NCBI GenBank assembly: GCA_009176605.1
Contig: SEYY01022158.1
Coordinates: forward strand, 2,501 to 66,500
From: Armadillidium nasatum
Taxonomy: Eukaryota; Arthropoda; Malacostraca; Isopoda; Armadillidiidae
Direction of reading: 5' to 3'
Length of the DNA stretch: 64,000 nucleotides
Made by a program: the position numbers and the translations under genes. Of this stretch, positions 61,290 through 64,000 are shown in pieces. The stretch's first letter is position 1, and each line of letters starts with the position of its first letter. A model generated the notes under the pieces. The model ran no database searches. It saw nothing but the letters and a program-made list of their open reading frames with translations, and was not told the DNA's origin.

Positions 61290-64000
61290 TCAACAATGTC
61301 GACTTCTTTTAGTTTCTGTTGAATTAATTTGAAGAGAAGATTCAAGTTTCCTTTTCGGTCGGACTTTCAATATGTTGTTGTGTTTGTCAACCAATTTTAT
61401 AAAACGTTTGCAATTTTTTATGAAATCTCCACAAACACCACAAAGAAGATTGATATCTAGATGCACTTTCAAATCCTCCAATATCGGGTCTCCTAATTTT
61501 AAGGCAATTGACATCAGAACAATCACTTCTCCTTTTGTAATCATAATACCAAATTAAAAAACTTTCTTTCCATTTGTTTGATAATAAGTCATTTGAGGAC
61601 AAAAAGGTTAATAATCCATCCATTTTTTCTTTGCTACTATTATACATATACAAGACAATTTCATAAGCACGATGGTCAAATATAATTTTTTTCAGTAATC
61701 TCTTTTTCAAGCTGTTGTGAACGCCTGTCCAAGTAAAGAACTTGTCAATATCATCAAATCTCTGATGTACAATTAATCTCAAACATATGTTGTTTATTTT
61801 TAAGGGAATCTTTTTCTTGAACTCGCTTATTTCTGTTTTGGAGGAGAAACACCAACCTAAAAGTTCTTCCATTTCATCCCACCTGTTTTCCATTACAAAA
61901 TATTCAATAAGGTTAAGACTTTTAAACAGTAAATCTTTCTTGTGTCTTTTTATCTCATTCTCAGACAAAGGAAACCCATTGAAAAATTCTTTTATATTAT
62001 TTACCTTGGTATTGTATAGGATAATATGAATAAATAGATCTAAGTTTCTCTGGCAAAAGAGAATAAAACTCCCTAACTTCCTCTTTTGAAAATTGAGTCC
62101 AATTGACCAATTTCTTGACAAAATCCTCGTTTACCATTTAATATAAAAGAAACACAGGAAGAAAATATTTTTCCTTCTACATTAAATACTAAAAGTCTTT
62201 TAAAGTTTTTCACTTCCGTTTCTGTCAGTTCTGCCCATCGAATGAATGCATTTGCTTTATATAACTCTCTTTTTGCAACAAACTTACTGTAGTATTCAAT
62301 CACTTTCTCATTAAATGCAACCTGTCTTTTGAAATCTTTACTTTCTTCTTTGGAAAGAGAGCTCCATTTAATTAATTCTTTAAGTGAACTTAAACCCTTA
62401 CTAAGAAATGAATCGTTCATATAGCGAATAGTTTCAAGTGCCAAATCTTTCTTAAACTTTACCATTTCAATTTCTGAAGAAAAAAGACCACTTCAAACAT
62501 AAATCAATATCTTGAAAATCTCCTTTTAATAAAGAATAATGATAATAACGCACAATGTCTTCCACACTTGAAACTGAACTCTTAAAATCTTCAATTTCAT
62601 TTGATAACATAACCCATTCTAAGCCTTTATCAAAACACTTTTCTTTAGCACGATACAAATGAGATTTCCATTTTCGTCTCAAATATAATAAGAAAATTTT
62701 CAGCCATTCTTTTACTTTCCTCAGCAGAAAAAGCCCAATTCAGAATCTTTTGAAGCTCTTTCCCTTTACCTTCAAGAACTAAAAACAATAAAACTTCTTT
62801 AGCATGTTCATCAATTAAATAATCCCTTTTTGAAACTTTCAATTCTTCCTTTCGGTACACAACATTCAATAAACAAATCAACTCTCCTTAGATCACAAGC
62901 TTCAAAGGATATTTACCTATTACATTCCCTATGTAACCTTACAATATCTGATTTCTCTTCCAAGTTTGCACTCTCAAAAATCAGTCGTACAAATTTTTCA
63001 TCTTCTAAGGTAAATGGAGAAATAAAAAGGTGACATATTATGTGCCAGCTCTGAAAATTTTCAAAATCTGAATGAACGTAAAATTTAAAACATTCATGTT
63101 CCATTACTTCGAATAAGTAAATTAGTAACATCAAATTCGTCTATTCTTTCAAAATGAAATAAAAAACCTTTTTAAATATGAAGGACTTTGAATCCAAAAA
63201 TCTCTCAAAATGTTATGATAATCACATAATTTACAAGAAGATTTATTTTTTATCAAACTCACTATCTTGAAGAGAAGCAAGCAAAATTTATTTTTGGGTA
63301 ACACTTCCCAAAATTTACTCACTATATTCATAAACATGTGTTGATAAGGCCAACTTAATAAATAAAACAAAAAAAAATACAGCAAGTCTGGTTGGAAGAA
63401 TACCATTAATTGCCTCTCATCTAGAAGGTGAAGCAAAAATATTATAATTTCAATACATGGCTGAAAATGGTACAAATAACTGAAGTGAAATAAAATCGGG
63501 AGTTGTATTATCTTTCAATTCTGCCAAAAGTCTTCATACTGATTAAGAAATAATTCAACTCATCTCTAAAAAAAATAACAGCTTCCTTTCTTTCTAACTC
63601 ATTTAGCTTTTCAAAGCATTTTTTAAATGCCAAATCATTCCAGTTTTTATGTGACACATCATATTTGAAAGACTTCTTGAATTTGTATAATGAAAAACTG
63701 TTACATTCTTCCATTATAATTTGGGATTCTCCCAGCAAATAGTGAGACCATAAATCAACCATCTCATTGTACCCACCAATACCTAAACCATGTTCATATT
63801 CACCATTTTTATGTCTTTTAAGTCTCTTGTCTTCTGGTAACTGCTCCCATAAAACAGGAATAACATCAGACAAACAGTAATGACAAGCTATACAAAATTT
63901 AAGGGAAGGGCTTAATTCAGTGTCCTTTAAAATCTCTCTTGCTGCCTTTTCTTTATTGAGGATTCCTTTTGAGGTAAAAACAGAACTTTTGAGAAAGGAA
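61290..64000 (-). pseudogene. Decayed inverted paralog of the ~1006-residue repeat protein
   Basis: Minus-strand pieces match the gene at 2858-5878 in order: '[20 protein letters not shown]' (near 63940), '[16 protein letters not shown]', 'FQP..LYFFLFYLLSWPYQHMF', 'IEFFVRL...FESA', 'LQKILNWAF', 'GLEWVMLS', 'LIKWSSLSKEESKDFKRQV', '[20 protein letters not shown]', 'EELLGWCFSSKTEISEFKKK', '[20 protein letters not shown]' and the Cys/basic C-terminus. Each piece is in its own frame, with stops and indels between, so it is a pseudogene. It runs off the right edge and starts at about residue 105 of the homolog. Its repeat 8 has Trp where the intact gene has Leu, which supports the repeat alignment. 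The IKVE tail is replaced by 'KRSRHC'. Confidence 0.8.

Overview
The window reads as nuclear DNA of an AT-rich arthropod. The evidence is a local family of C2H2 zinc-finger exons, several arthropod-type LINEs, splice sites flanking short exons, and very long (TA)n tracts. I see no bacterial, organellar, rRNA or tRNA genes. The species cannot be fixed from the sequence; a chelicerate or crustacean is a guess.

Left part (1-24 kb). A broken copy of a repetitive hAT-like gene lies on the minus strand (1-855). A large host gene (2858-5878, plus) encodes a protein of about 1006 residues that I cannot name; its C-terminal half carries ten repeats spaced about 42 residues apart. A transposon-derived repeat with a BED finger follows (6885-8330). 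Next is a nearly complete LINE of the R2 superfamily, with a restriction-like endonuclease (9690-13008), whose poly(A) abuts a C2H2 zinc-finger tail (13009-13260). After a decayed jockey-like LINE and a second hAT-like gene copy comes a nearly intact I-group LINE (ORF1 18315-19721, ORF2 19752-23467).

Middle part (24.8-54 kb). One split zinc-finger gene appears to run along the plus strand. Four small phase-0 exons (24822-24896, 27665-27859, 28028-28189, 36108-36311) encode acidic sequence with many SUMO-type psi-K-x-E motifs. A fifth exon (36473-36556) is broken. A decayed zinc-finger exon starts at 50879 and is split by a second R2-like LINE. The introns hold many copies of one jockey-like LINE family, at least four of them bounded by (TA)n on both sides, and a broken Gypsy-type LTR fragment followed by an SGNH-hydrolase-like frame (38100-40921).

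Right part (53.6-64 kb). This holds more zinc-finger remnants (one with an uninterrupted linker, one abutting a third, old R2-like LINE copy), a CR1/L2-like LINE split by an 898-bp hAT-type element with an 8-bp target duplication, a broken Gypsy integrase fragment (60400-61090, minus), and a decayed inverted paralog of the 1006-residue gene (61290-64000, minus).

The main candidate for something undescribed is the repeated placement of the R2-like LINE 3' end just upstream of the first cysteine codon of a C2H2 finger (three loci). This suggests that zinc-finger linker DNA is its target. Second are a jockey-like LINE that appears to home to (TA)n microsatellites, and the 42-residue repeat protein family.
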